A stretch of 12,860 bases of DNA from Betaproteobacteria bacterium. GTDB taxonomy: Bacteria > Pseudomonadota > Gammaproteobacteria > Burkholderiales > Casimicrobiaceae. The notes below the pieces were generated by a model. It worked only from the letters and a program-made list of their open reading frames with translations, had not been told where the DNA came from and made no database searches. Made by a program: the position numbers and the translations under genes. The stretch spans positions 1 to 12,860 of the forward strand of contig VBCL01000069.1 in the NCBI GenBank assembly GCA_005888865.1, in the 5' to 3' direction. Shown here in pieces: positions 6,876 to 12,860 of the stretch (its first letter is position 1; every line of letters begins with the position of its first letter).

Positions 6876-7504
6876 CGCTCGACGACATCCGCCGATTGAA
6901 TATCCGGGAAGCCGGGAGCTGGCCGCTGCTGCCCAAAGCGGTGGTTCTGACGCTGATCTTCGTGGTGATCGTGATCGTCGGCGGGCTGCTCGACTGGCGC
7001 GATCAGCTGGATACGCTCGACCGGGTGCAGGGCGAAGAGCTGAAGCTCAAGGAAGCCTACGCATCGAAAAAGGCCAAGGCCGTCAATCTCGAGCTCTATA
7101 TCCAGCAACTGCGCGAGATCGAGCAATCGTTCGGTGCGTTGCTCAAGCAACTGCCCAACAAGTCGGAAATGGACGCACTGCTCACCGACATCAACCAGGC
7201 CGGCCTCGGCCGGGGACTCCAGTTCGAATTGTTCAAACCTGCCACGACCGAGAAGATGGCCGATTTCTACGCCGAGCTGCCGATCACCGTCAGGGTGACC
7301 GGTAACTATCACGACATGGGCGCCTTCGCGAGCGATGTCGCGCAACTGCCGCGCATCGTGACGCTCAACGATGTTTCGATCGCGAACGACAAGGGCACGC
7401 TCACGATGGAGACCGTGGCCAAGACCTTCCGCTACCTCGACGAAGACGAGATCGCCAAGCAGCGTCGCGGGGCCAAGGACGCGAAGGCCAAGGGCAAGAA
7501 ATGA
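6872..7504 (+). CDS. pilO: Type IV pilus inner-membrane assembly protein PilO
   Basis: The partner of PilN: a bitopic inner-membrane protein forming PilN-PilO heterodimers that bind PilP in the periplasm. Its 210 residues comprise a short cytoplasmic start (1-20), one membrane segment (about 22-41), a coiled coil (about 44-88), a ferredoxin-like periplasmic domain (about 95-185, with the typical LPNKSEMDALLTDI and NYHDMGAF segments) and a Lys/Arg-rich C-terminal tail (about 194-210). The ATG at 6872 lies in an ATGA overlap with pilN and has GGAG at 6861-6864, seven bases ahead. A longer open frame upstream overlaps pilN deeply and was rejected. The stop overlaps the pilP start in another ATGA. 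Confidence 0.94.
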   Translation: MTLDDIRRLNIREAGSWPLLPKAVVLTLIFVVIVIVGGLLDWRDQLDTLDRVQGEELKLKEAYASKKAKAVNLELYIQQLREIEQSFGALLKQLPNKSEMDALLTDINQAGLGRGLQFELFKPATTEKMADFYAELPITVRVTGNYHDMGAFASDVAQLPRIVTLNDVSIANDKGTLTMETVAKTFRYLDEDEIAKQRRGAKDAKAKGKK

Positions 7505-8037
7505 GAGCGCGGCTCGCCTGCTGGGTTGGCATCGGGGTGCTCGTCGCCGGTTGCAGTGGCGAGAGCCACCAGGATCTGCGCGCCTGGATGCAGGAACAGG
7601 GCAAGGGTTCCAAGGGCAAGCTCGACCCGTTGCCCCAGGTCAGGCCCTACGAGCCATTCACGTATAACGCGTTCGACCTCCCCGACCCGTTCAAGCCGCG
7701 CAAGATCGAACCGGTGAAGAGCGGCGGCAACCTTGCCCCGGATCTGACGCGGCGCAAGGAACCGCTCGAAGCGTATCCGCTGGAGTCGCTGCAGATGGTG
7801 GGGACGCTACAGAAAGGTCCCTCGACGTACGCGCTGATCCGCACCACCGAAAAGGACGTCTACCAGGTCAAGATCGGCAACTACATGGGCCAGAATTTCG
7901 GTGTCATCGTGGGGATCAGCGACAACGAAATCAAGGTGAAGGAATTGGTCCAGGACGGAACAGGTGACTGGACCGAGCGCTCGAGTACTTTGCAGCTTGC
8001 AGACGCAACCGATCAAAGACAGGAGCGACGACGATGA
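7501..8037 (+). CDS. pilP: Type IV pilus assembly lipoprotein PilP
   Basis: An inner-membrane lipoprotein of the pilus alignment complex; it binds PilN-PilO and touches the N0 domain of PilQ, bridging the periplasm. Its 178 residues include a signal sequence with lipobox LVAGC (14-18), giving a lipidated Cys18. An unstructured linker follows (about 19-48), then the conserved segment around PDPFKPRK (61-68) and a small beta-rich domain (about 92-165) with the SLQMVGTL and VKIGNYMG blocks typical of the family. It starts in an ATGA overlap with pilO; its own Shine-Dalgarno is weak, so coupling probably matters. It ends in an ATGA overlap with pilQ. Identification rests on the motifs plus its place between pilO and pilQ. 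Confidence 0.94.
   Translation: MRARLACWVGIGVLVAGCSGESHQDLRAWMQEQGKGSKGKLDPLPQVRPYEPFTYNAFDLPDPFKPRKIEPVKSGGNLAPDLTRRKEPLEAYPLESLQMVGTLQKGPSTYALIRTTEKDVYQVKIGNYMGQNFGVIVGISDNEIKVKELVQDGTGDWTERSSTLQLADATDQRQERRR
8021..8025 (+). promoter_or_regulatory. Ribosome binding site of pilQ
   Basis: AGGAG at 8021-8025 lies inside the end of pilP, eight bases before the pilQ ATG at 8034. It is the strongest Shine-Dalgarno in the pil operon and fixes the pilQ start. Confidence 0.75.
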
Positions 8038-10118
8038 GTCCCTTGCCATCCAACGGTTCCAAACGCTTCCGCTGGCAGGCTCGGGCGGGCATGTTCGCGC
8101 TTCTCGCAGGGCTCCTCGCACTTGGCACAGGGAGCGCGATCGCGCAGACAGCCAACAGCCTCGATGCGCTTTCGGTCTCCAAGGCGAGCTCGGGGCGGAC
8201 GGTCATCAAGTTCACGCTGAAGGCGCCGCTTCCGAATCCGCCGGCCGGGTTCGCGATTGCCAACCCGCCGCGCATCGCGCTCGACTTTCCGGACACGGGC
8301 AACGGTCTGGGCAAGACCGTGCAGGACATCGGCGATCCGGCGCTGCGAAGCGTCAACGTCGTCCAGGCCGGCAACCGGACGCGCGTGGTGTTCAACCTCA
8401 ACAAGCCCCAGTCTTATGAAACGCAGATCGAGGGCAACACCGTCCTGGTTACACTGAGCGACCAACCGAGTGCTGCGGCGGCCGCCGAGGCCCCCGTCGT
8501 CTCGCGCTTTGCGGAGGCGCGTCCGGGCGAAGTGGCCCACACCTTGCGCGACGTCGATTTCCGCCGGGGACGCAACGGCGAAGGCCGGATCATCGTCGAT
8601 CTGTCCGACAACAGCACCGGCATCGACATCCGCCAGCAGGGCCGCACGCTCGTGGTCGACTTCCTCAAGACCGCCGTGCCGCGCAACCTCGAGCGCAGGC
8701 TCGATGTGGCCGACTTCGCCACGCCGGTCGCGACCATCGACACGTTCGGACAGGGCGGCAACGCGCGCATCGTGATCGAGCCACGCGGGTTGTGGGAACA
8801 CTCCGCGTATCAGGCGGACAATCGCTTCATTCTCGAAATCAAGCCGGTTCAGGAAGACCCGAACAAGCTGACGCAAGGCACGCGTCAGGGCTTCAAGGGC
8901 GAGAAGCTCTCCCTCAACTTCCAGAATGTCGAAGTCCGGGCGGTGCTGCAGGTGATCGCGGACTTCACGGGCCTCAACATCATCACCAGCGACACGGTCA
9001 CGGGCAGCCTCACGCTGCGCCTGAAGGACATTCCCTGGGATCAGGCGCTCGACATCATCATGCAGACCAAGGGTCTCGACATGCGCAAGAACGGCAACGT
9101 CGTTCTCATCGCGCCGCGCGAGGAACTGGCGGTCAAGGAAAAGCAGCAGCTCGAAGCACGACAGCAGATCAGCGAGCTCGAGCCGCTGCAGACCGAGATG
9201 TTTCAGTTGAACTATGCAAAGTCGAGCGACATCCTCGCGATTATCAACGTAGGGGCGCGCGGCGCGGGCGGCGGGGCGGCCGGCGCCGGCGACCGCTTCC
9301 TTTCGCGACGCGGCTCCGCATTCGTCGATCCGCGCACCAACATCCTGTTCGTCACTGACACAGCGGGCAAGCTCGAGGAAGTCCGCCGGATCATCCGACA
9401 GATCGACACGTCGGTGCGGCAGGTGCTCATCGAAAGCCGTATCGTCATTGCCAGCGACAAGTTCAGCCGTCAGCTCGGTGTGCGGCTCGGCGTGCAGACC
9501 GGGTTCACGCTCAACAAGCGTTACGCGGGGGGGTTCGGCGGGACGCTGTCGACGACGCCGGTCGTCCATCTGCCATGTACCAATGGGGTGTGCACGCGTG
9601 AGACGCGGACCCAGACGCCGTACGAGCTCGCGTCGGGCATCGCCAACGCCGGCTACTCCGATTCGCCGCAGTTGAACGTCAATCTTCCGGTTGCCGGCGC
9701 CGCCGGGCAGCTCGCGCTGACGCTCATCAACCTCGGCAGCGGCAACCTCATCAACCTGGAGTTGTCCGCGCTCGAGGCCGATACGCTCGGCAAGGTCATT
9801 TCCAGCCCGCGCGTGGTGACGGCCGACAACCAGAAGGCGCACATCGAGCAGGGTACCGACATCCCATACATCATCCAGGGAACGACCAGCACGAACGCGA
9901 CGGTGCAGTTCAAGAAGGCCGTGCTGTCCCTCGACGTCACCCCGCAGATTACGCCCGACAACCGGATCATCATGACCGTCGAGATTCACAAGGATTCGGT
10001 CGGCCAGATCATCAATATCGCCGGCAGCCAATACCCCTCGATCGACACCAAGAACGTAACCACGCTGATCGCAGTCAATAACGGAGACACGGCGGTCATC
10101 GGTGGTATCTACGAGTAG
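8034..10118 (+). CDS. pilQ: Type IV pilus secretin PilQ, ended early by an in-frame amber codon
   Basis: PilQ forms the outer-membrane pore through which the pilus passes. A signal peptide (about 1-37, cleavage after SAIA) is followed by two AMIN-like peptidoglycan-binding domains (about 42-140 and 165-280), the STN/N0 domain (about 288-357), an N1 domain with a Gly/Ala-rich loop (about 385-462) and the secretin pore domain (from about 465). Reading stops at TAG 10116-10118 after 694 residues, within the secretin signature: GDTAVIGGIYE is followed by the stop instead of Gln. The same frame then continues for 51 normal codons to TAG 10272-10274, encoding the expected C-terminus. If translated as written, the pore would lack its last beta-strands and lip, and probably would not assemble. 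The cause could be mutation, sequencing error, suppression or readthrough. It overlaps pilP by four bases. Confidence 0.93.
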   Translation: MSPLPSNGSKRFRWQARAGMFALLAGLLALGTGSAIAQTANSLDALSVSKASSGRTVIKFTLKAPLPNPPAGFAIANPPRIALDFPDTGNGLGKTVQDIGDPALRSVNVVQAGNRTRVVFNLNKPQSYETQIEGNTVLVTLSDQPSAAAAAEAPVVSRFAEARPGEVAHTLRDVDFRRGRNGEGRIIVDLSDNSTGIDIRQQGRTLVVDFLKTAVPRNLERRLDVADFATPVATIDTFGQGGNARIVIEPRGLWEHSAYQADNRFILEIKPVQEDPNKLTQGTRQGFKGEKLSLNFQNVEVRAVLQVIADFTGLNIITSDTVTGSLTLRLKDIPWDQALDIIMQTKGLDMRKNGNVVLIAPREELAVKEKQQLEARQQISELEPLQTEMFQLNYAKSSDILAIINVGARGAGGGAAGAGDRFLSRRGSAFVDPRTNILFVTDTAGKLEEVRRIIRQIDTSVRQVLIESRIVIASDKFSRQLGVRLGVQTGFTLNKRYAGGFGGTLSTTPVVHLPCTNGVCTRETRTQTPYELASGIANAGYSDSPQLNVNLPVAGAAGQLALTLINLGSGNLINLELSALEADTLGKVISSPRVVTADNQKAHIEQGTDIPYIIQGTTSTNATVQFKKAVLSLDVTPQITPDNRIIMTVEIHKDSVGQIINIAGSQYPSIDTKNVTTLIAVNNGDTAVIGGIYE

Positions 10119-10274
10119 ACGCTCACCAACAGCGTGACCAAGGTGCCGTTCCTTGGCGATATCCCGATCCTCGGCTACGCGTTCAAGCAGACCGGCAAGG
10201 ACATCGAGAAGACCGAGCTGCTCATCTTCCTCACTCCGCGGATCATCAAAGAATCGGTCACCGCGGTGCGCTAG
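10119..10274 (+). pseudogene. pilQ: Separated C-terminal part of pilQ after the amber codon
   Basis: This stretch stays in the pilQ frame: 51 sense codons, then TAG. It encodes TLTNSVTKVPFLGDIPILGY, then a segment ending in KTELLIFLTPRII and a short tail, which is the canonical end of secretins. The conserved VPFLGDIP block is the second half of the general secretion secretin signature. No frameshift or second stop is present and codon choice matches the rest of pilQ, so decay, if real, is very recent. It has no start codon with a Shine-Dalgarno of its own and would be expressed only by readthrough or suppression. Confidence 0.85.
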
Positions 10275-10308
10275 GGAACACCTGCGCTGCGCGGGCGCGC
10301 GATTCGTG

Positions 10309-10327
10309 CGACGCCCGTGCGGCGTCG
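10309..10327 (+). other. GC-rich hairpin after pilQ
   Basis: CGACGCC (10309-10315) and GGCGTCG (10321-10327) form a perfect 7-bp stem around a 5-base loop, 35 bases after the final pilQ stop. No T-tract follows on either strand, so it is not a typical intrinsic terminator. It could stabilise a pilQ mRNA end or be chance in GC-rich DNA. Confidence 0.3.
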
Positions 10328-10362
10328 ACGGGGGAACTGCAAGGGCGGGAAGGGGAAGGCGC

Positions 10363-11379
10363 GTGAAGGCATCGATCTTCGTATCGACCCTGTTGTCCGC
10401 AGTCATGCTGCTCGCGGCGGAGCCGGCGAGCGCGTTGGGCGTGACGTTCGCGAACAGGAACGGTGTCAAGAACGTCGACGCCATCGTCAGTGGCAGCACG
10501 GTGCAATTCCGCGTGGCGAATATCGAGAACGACTCGAAGCGCCAGACGGGAGCGCTGCGGCTCGAGCTGTGGGCGACCAGCCAGCCGTTGGGCAACGTTG
10601 GCACCAATCTTCCACCGATCGATTTCAAGCTGGCGGAACTCCAGCTGGGCGTGCTGCAGGCCGAGACGCTCGCCGGGTTTGATTCCGATGGCAACCCGAT
10701 CTACTTCACCGACAAGTACACCAATCTCATATCGCCGCTTCTGCCGCTCGGCGTGCCTCCCGACGGGACGTGGTACTACGTGGTCTTCCTCACCGAATTC
10801 ACCGGGGCCGCCACCGACGACGGATTCTCGGCCGACGATTGGGTGGTCATGCCGGCGACAGTCACGGTCGGTACACCGTCACCCCCGCCCGACTTCATCG
10901 GAACAGCCGTCGAATACGTCTATCCCGACTGGCGCTTCTATTTCGTGACCGCTCTTCAGAGCGAGATCGATGCGCTCGATAGCGGAGCCTTCGGCCGCGC
11001 GTGGCTGCGGACCGGAGAGACGTTCCACGTCTGGCGAGGGCCGGTCGCGGGGTCGGCGGCCACGTGTCGTTTCTTCAGCGCTGTCTTCGCCCCCAGGAGT
11101 ACGCACTTCTACACGCCGTTCCAGTCCGAATGCAATGCGCTCAAGGCGAACCCGGCGTGGGTCGACGAAGGAATCGCGTTCTATGTCGCACTTCCGGACG
11201 CGGACGGTTTCTGCGCGGTCGGCACGGTTCCGCTCTACCGCGCCTACGACAACGGCATCGGCGGCGCGCCCAATCATCGCTACACGACCGCTTTCGCCAC
11301 CCTTCAGCAAATGCTCGCCGCGGGTTGGGCATTCGAAGGCAACGGCAATACCGCGATCTTCGCCTGCGTCCCGCAGTAG
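10363..11379 (+). CDS. Secreted protein with DUF5648-like three-repeat C-terminal domain
   Basis: A 338-residue exported protein of unknown function. The GTG start at 10363 gives a clean Sec signal peptide (about 1-24, cleavage after ASA) and sits after the purine-rich GGGAAGGGGAAGG. An ATG at 10153 in the same frame would overlap the pilQ tail and hide the signal. Residues 26-172 look like a beta-sandwich domain (alternating strands, no Cys) ending in a TPSPPP linker. Residues about 183-335 match the DUF5648 pattern: three related units carry RFYFVT/HFYTPF/HRYTTA, each followed by a helix and a W-x-x-(E/T)G turn (RAWLRTGETF, PAWVDEGIAF, AGWAFEGNGN). Cys235, Cys257, Cys284 and Cys335 lie only in this half and may form disulfides. 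It lies in the same direction between pilQ and aroK, which usually adjoin. A surface or pilus-related role is inference only. Confidence 0.8.
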   Translation: MKASIFVSTLLSAVMLLAAEPASALGVTFANRNGVKNVDAIVSGSTVQFRVANIENDSKRQTGALRLELWATSQPLGNVGTNLPPIDFKLAELQLGVLQAETLAGFDSDGNPIYFTDKYTNLISPLLPLGVPPDGTWYYVVFLTEFTGAATDDGFSADDWVVMPATVTVGTPSPPPDFIGTAVEYVYPDWRFYFVTALQSEIDALDSGAFGRAWLRTGETFHVWRGPVAGSAATCRFFSAVFAPRSTHFYTPFQSECNALKANPAWVDEGIAFYVALPDADGFCAVGTVPLYRAYDNGIGGAPNHRYTTAFATLQQMLAAGWAFEGNGNTAIFACVPQ

Positions 11380-11472
11380 GCAAGGCCGGGGACCACGCTC
11401 CCTGGTGCGCTGCCTCCCGACGCGATCAACAGGTGCATCACCGCGCGCCTCGCGCGACCCCCGTCGTTAAAC

Positions 11473-11478
11473 TACAAT
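11473..11478 (+). promoter_or_regulatory. Possible -10 element directly before aroK
   Basis: TACAAT at 11473-11478 matches the sigma-70 -10 consensus in five of six bases and ends six bases before the aroK ATG. A transcript from it would start at or very near the ATG, giving a leaderless message. No good -35 is seen 16-18 bases upstream (11450-11455 is TCGCGC), and no Shine-Dalgarno precedes the ATG. The rest of the 105-base gap 11380-11484 holds only a 5-bp GC hairpin without a T-tract. Confidence 0.35.
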
Positions 11479-11484
11479 CGGCCG

Positions 11485-12015
11485 ATGCAGCTGCACCGGG
11501 GCAACCTTTTTCTGGTCGGCATGCCGGGATGCGGCAAGTCGACGCTCGGGCGCTTGCTCGCGAAACGGTTGAACAAGCCTTTCTACGATGCGGATGTCGA
11601 GCTGGAACGCCGGCTCGGCGTCACCATCCCGCTGATCTTCGAGCTTGAGGGCGAGCCCGGTTTTCGCGATCGCGAACAAGCCGTCCTTGCCGACCTCGTT
11701 GCGGGGACCAATATCGTCCTGTCGACCGGCGGCGGCGCCATCCTGCGGCCGGCCAACCGGGAGCTCCTGGCGCAGAACGGCACCGTGCTGTACCTGCATG
11801 CCGCCCCCGCCACCCTGTGGGAGCGCACGCGCCACAGCAAGCACCGCCCGCTGTTGCAGGCACCCGATCCGCTGGCGCGTGTGCAGGAGCTCTATACGGC
11901 TCGTGACGCGCTGTATCGTGAAGTCGCCGAGCTTGTCGTCGAGTCGGATCGCGAGCAGGTCAGTCGCCTCGCACATCGTCTCGAACAGCAGCTCCGGGCT
12001 GCGGCCCGGGCCTGA
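11485..12015 (+). CDS. aroK: Shikimate kinase
   Basis: This cytoplasmic enzyme phosphorylates the 3-hydroxyl of shikimate with ATP, the fifth step of the route to chorismate and aromatic amino acids. Its 176 residues are normal length. The P-loop is GMPGCGKST (12-20), K18 being the ATP lysine. Shikimate-binding residues are seen as the DAD motif (D35, D37), R61 in FRDRE and GGG (82-84). The lid carries RPLL (R121-L124), and R140 lies in YTARDALY. The start at 11485 aligns with family N-termini (NLFLVG). No Shine-Dalgarno is visible and a TACAAT lies just upstream, so the message may be leaderless. The TGA overlaps the aroB ATG by one base (TGATG), the classic aroKB pair. Confidence 0.96.
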   Translation: MQLHRGNLFLVGMPGCGKSTLGRLLAKRLNKPFYDADVELERRLGVTIPLIFELEGEPGFRDREQAVLADLVAGTNIVLSTGGGAILRPANRELLAQNGTVLYLHAAPATLWERTRHSKHRPLLQAPDPLARVQELYTARDALYREVAELVVESDREQVSRLAHRLEQQLRAAARA

Positions 12016-12860
12016 TGCGGACGCTGACCGTCGCGCTCGGCGAGCGCAGCTACCCGATCCACGTCGGCGATGGCCTTCTGCAGCGCGCGGGAGAGTTGCT
12101 GTCGCCCCTCGCGTCGCGGCGCGCGATCATCGTCACCAACCCGGTCATCGCGCAGCACCACCTGAGTCGTCTGCAGAGCGGGCTTTCCGTCGCGGGGCTC
12201 GCTAGCGAAGTCATCGTCGTCCCCGATGGGGAAGCGCACAAGGACTGGACGACGCTTTACGCCGTTCACACGCGTTTGCTGGAAATGAAGGCCGAGCGCT
12301 CGACGCTGTTGATCGCGCTGGGCGGCGGGGTCGTCGGTGACCTCGCGGGATTTGCAGCGGCAACCTACCAGCGCGGCATTCCGCTGGTGCAGGTCCCGAC
12401 GACGCTGCTGGCGCAGGTGGACTCGTCGGTCGGCGGCAAGACGGCGATCAATCATCCGCTGGGCAAGAACATGATCGGAGCGTTCTACCAGCCGCGCGCG
12501 GTGATCAGCGATACCGCGACGCTCGCCACGCTCCCCGACCGCGAGTACCGCGCAGGCATCGCGGAAGTCATCAAGTACGGCGTGATTCGCGATCTCGCGT
12601 TGTTCGAATGGTTCGAAGCCAACATGGAACGGCTCCTTGCCCGCGACCCGCAAGCGATTACCCACGCCGTTGTCGAGAGCTGCCGCATCAAGGCGGAAAT
12701 CGTCGCGGCTGACGAGCGCGAAACGGGCGAGCGTGCGCTGCTCAACTTCGGCCATACCTTCGGCCACGCGATCGAGACGGCAACCGGTTATGGAACGTGG
12801 CTGCATGGAGAGGCCGTCGCCGCCGGGATGGTGCTCGCATCCAGGCTATCCGTTCTGGCC
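12015..12860 (+). CDS. aroB: 3-dehydroquinate synthase (3' end beyond window)
   Basis: The enzyme converts DAHP to 3-dehydroquinate using NAD and a divalent metal, the second step of the shikimate pathway. The frame opens at ATG 12015, overlapping the aroK stop by one base, and runs 282 codons to the window edge without a stop. The family is about 360 residues long, so some 80 are missing. Seen motifs: PDGEAHK (70-76), the NAD-binding GGGVVGDLAGF (103-113), PTTLLAQVDSSVGGKTAIN (128-146, with K142) and GKNMIGAF (150-157). The metal ligands fall exactly at the family positions E184 (AEVIKYG), H247 (FGHTFGHAIE) and H264 (LHGEAVAAGM). No internal defect is present in the visible part. There is no strong Shine-Dalgarno, so translation probably depends on coupling to aroK. 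Confidence 0.96.
   Translation, partial: MRTLTVALGERSYPIHVGDGLLQRAGELLSPLASRRAIIVTNPVIAQHHLSRLQSGLSVAGLASEVIVVPDGEAHKDWTTLYAVHTRLLEMKAERSTLLIALGGGVVGDLAGFAAATYQRGIPLVQVPTTLLAQVDSSVGGKTAINHPLGKNMIGAFYQPRAVISDTATLATLPDREYRAGIAEVIKYGVIRDLALFEWFEANMERLLARDPQAITHAVVESCRIKAEIVAADERETGERALLNFGHTFGHAIETATGYGTWLHGEAVAAGMVLASRLSVLA

Noticed and set aside
10309..10327. Hairpin after pilQ as an intrinsic terminator
   Set aside because: The stem is perfect, but no T-rich tract follows on either strand, so it is listed only as a hairpin.
10153..10362. A longer start for the secreted protein at ATG 10153
   Set aside because: It would overlap the conserved pilQ C-terminal coding stretch and place 70 Arg/Ser-rich residues before a clean signal peptide. 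The GTG at 10363 has a good Shine-Dalgarno.
8013..10694. An 893-codon open frame on the minus strand opposite pilQ
   Set aside because: It lies exactly antisense to pilQ, whose domains are unmistakable. Its translation is Arg/Asp/Val-rich with no recognisable domain. GC-rich codon bias often leaves one antisense frame free of stops.
11892..12806. A 304-codon minus-strand frame opposite aroB
   Set aside because: aroB, with all metal ligands at the expected positions, occupies the plus strand here; the opposite frame is a compositional artefact.
1..12860. CRISPR arrays, insertion sequences, tRNA or rRNA genes, attachment sites
   Set aside because: I saw no regularly spaced repeats, transposase frames, tRNA-like cloverleaf segments or long terminal repeats; the window reads as conserved core chromosome.

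Overview
The window is a GC-rich, densely packed chromosomal segment, most likely from a betaproteobacterium. The evidence is the gene order (engB–hemB, then mrcA divergent from pilMNOPQ, then aroK–aroB), the magnesium-type HemB sequence and GC-rich codon use. Nothing points to a plasmid, prophage, transposon or CRISPR locus. The genus cannot be named from the sequence.

Layout: (1) 86-700 engB, a ribosome-assembly GTPase. (2) 701-1062, a 362-base gap. Read on the minus strand, it holds two hairpins with C-rich, anti-Shine-Dalgarno-like loops, the second followed by a T-rich tract. It is a candidate small RNA. (3) 1063-2064 hemB, for haem synthesis. (4) 2021-2668 (minus), an uncharacterised protein that overlaps the hemB end tail to tail and is coupled to mrcA; it carries a degenerate nucleotidyltransferase-like motif. 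(5) 2677-4998 (minus) mrcA, penicillin-binding protein 1A. (6) 4999-5148, an AT-rich divergent promoter region. (7) 5149-10274 pilM-N-O-P-Q, the type IV pilus alignment complex and outer-membrane secretin, with every junction overlapping by 1 or 4 bases. (8) 10363-11379, a secreted protein with a DUF5648-like C-terminal half, lying between pilQ and aroK. (9) 11485-12015 aroK and 12015-12860 aroB (cut by the window edge), for the shikimate pathway.

PilM (cytoplasmic), PilN and PilO (inner membrane), PilP (lipoprotein) and PilQ (secretin) form one trans-envelope machine. mrcA, read from the opposite side of a shared promoter region, supplies peptidoglycan synthesis. The aroKB pair downstream is a common neighbour of pilQ in proteobacteria.

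The most notable observations are an in-frame amber codon in pilQ that removes the last 51 codons of a well-conserved secretin C-terminus, the candidate C-rich-loop small RNA between engB and hemB, and the secreted repeat protein inserted in the pilQ-aroK interval. No wholly new system is evident; most of the window is conserved core genome.
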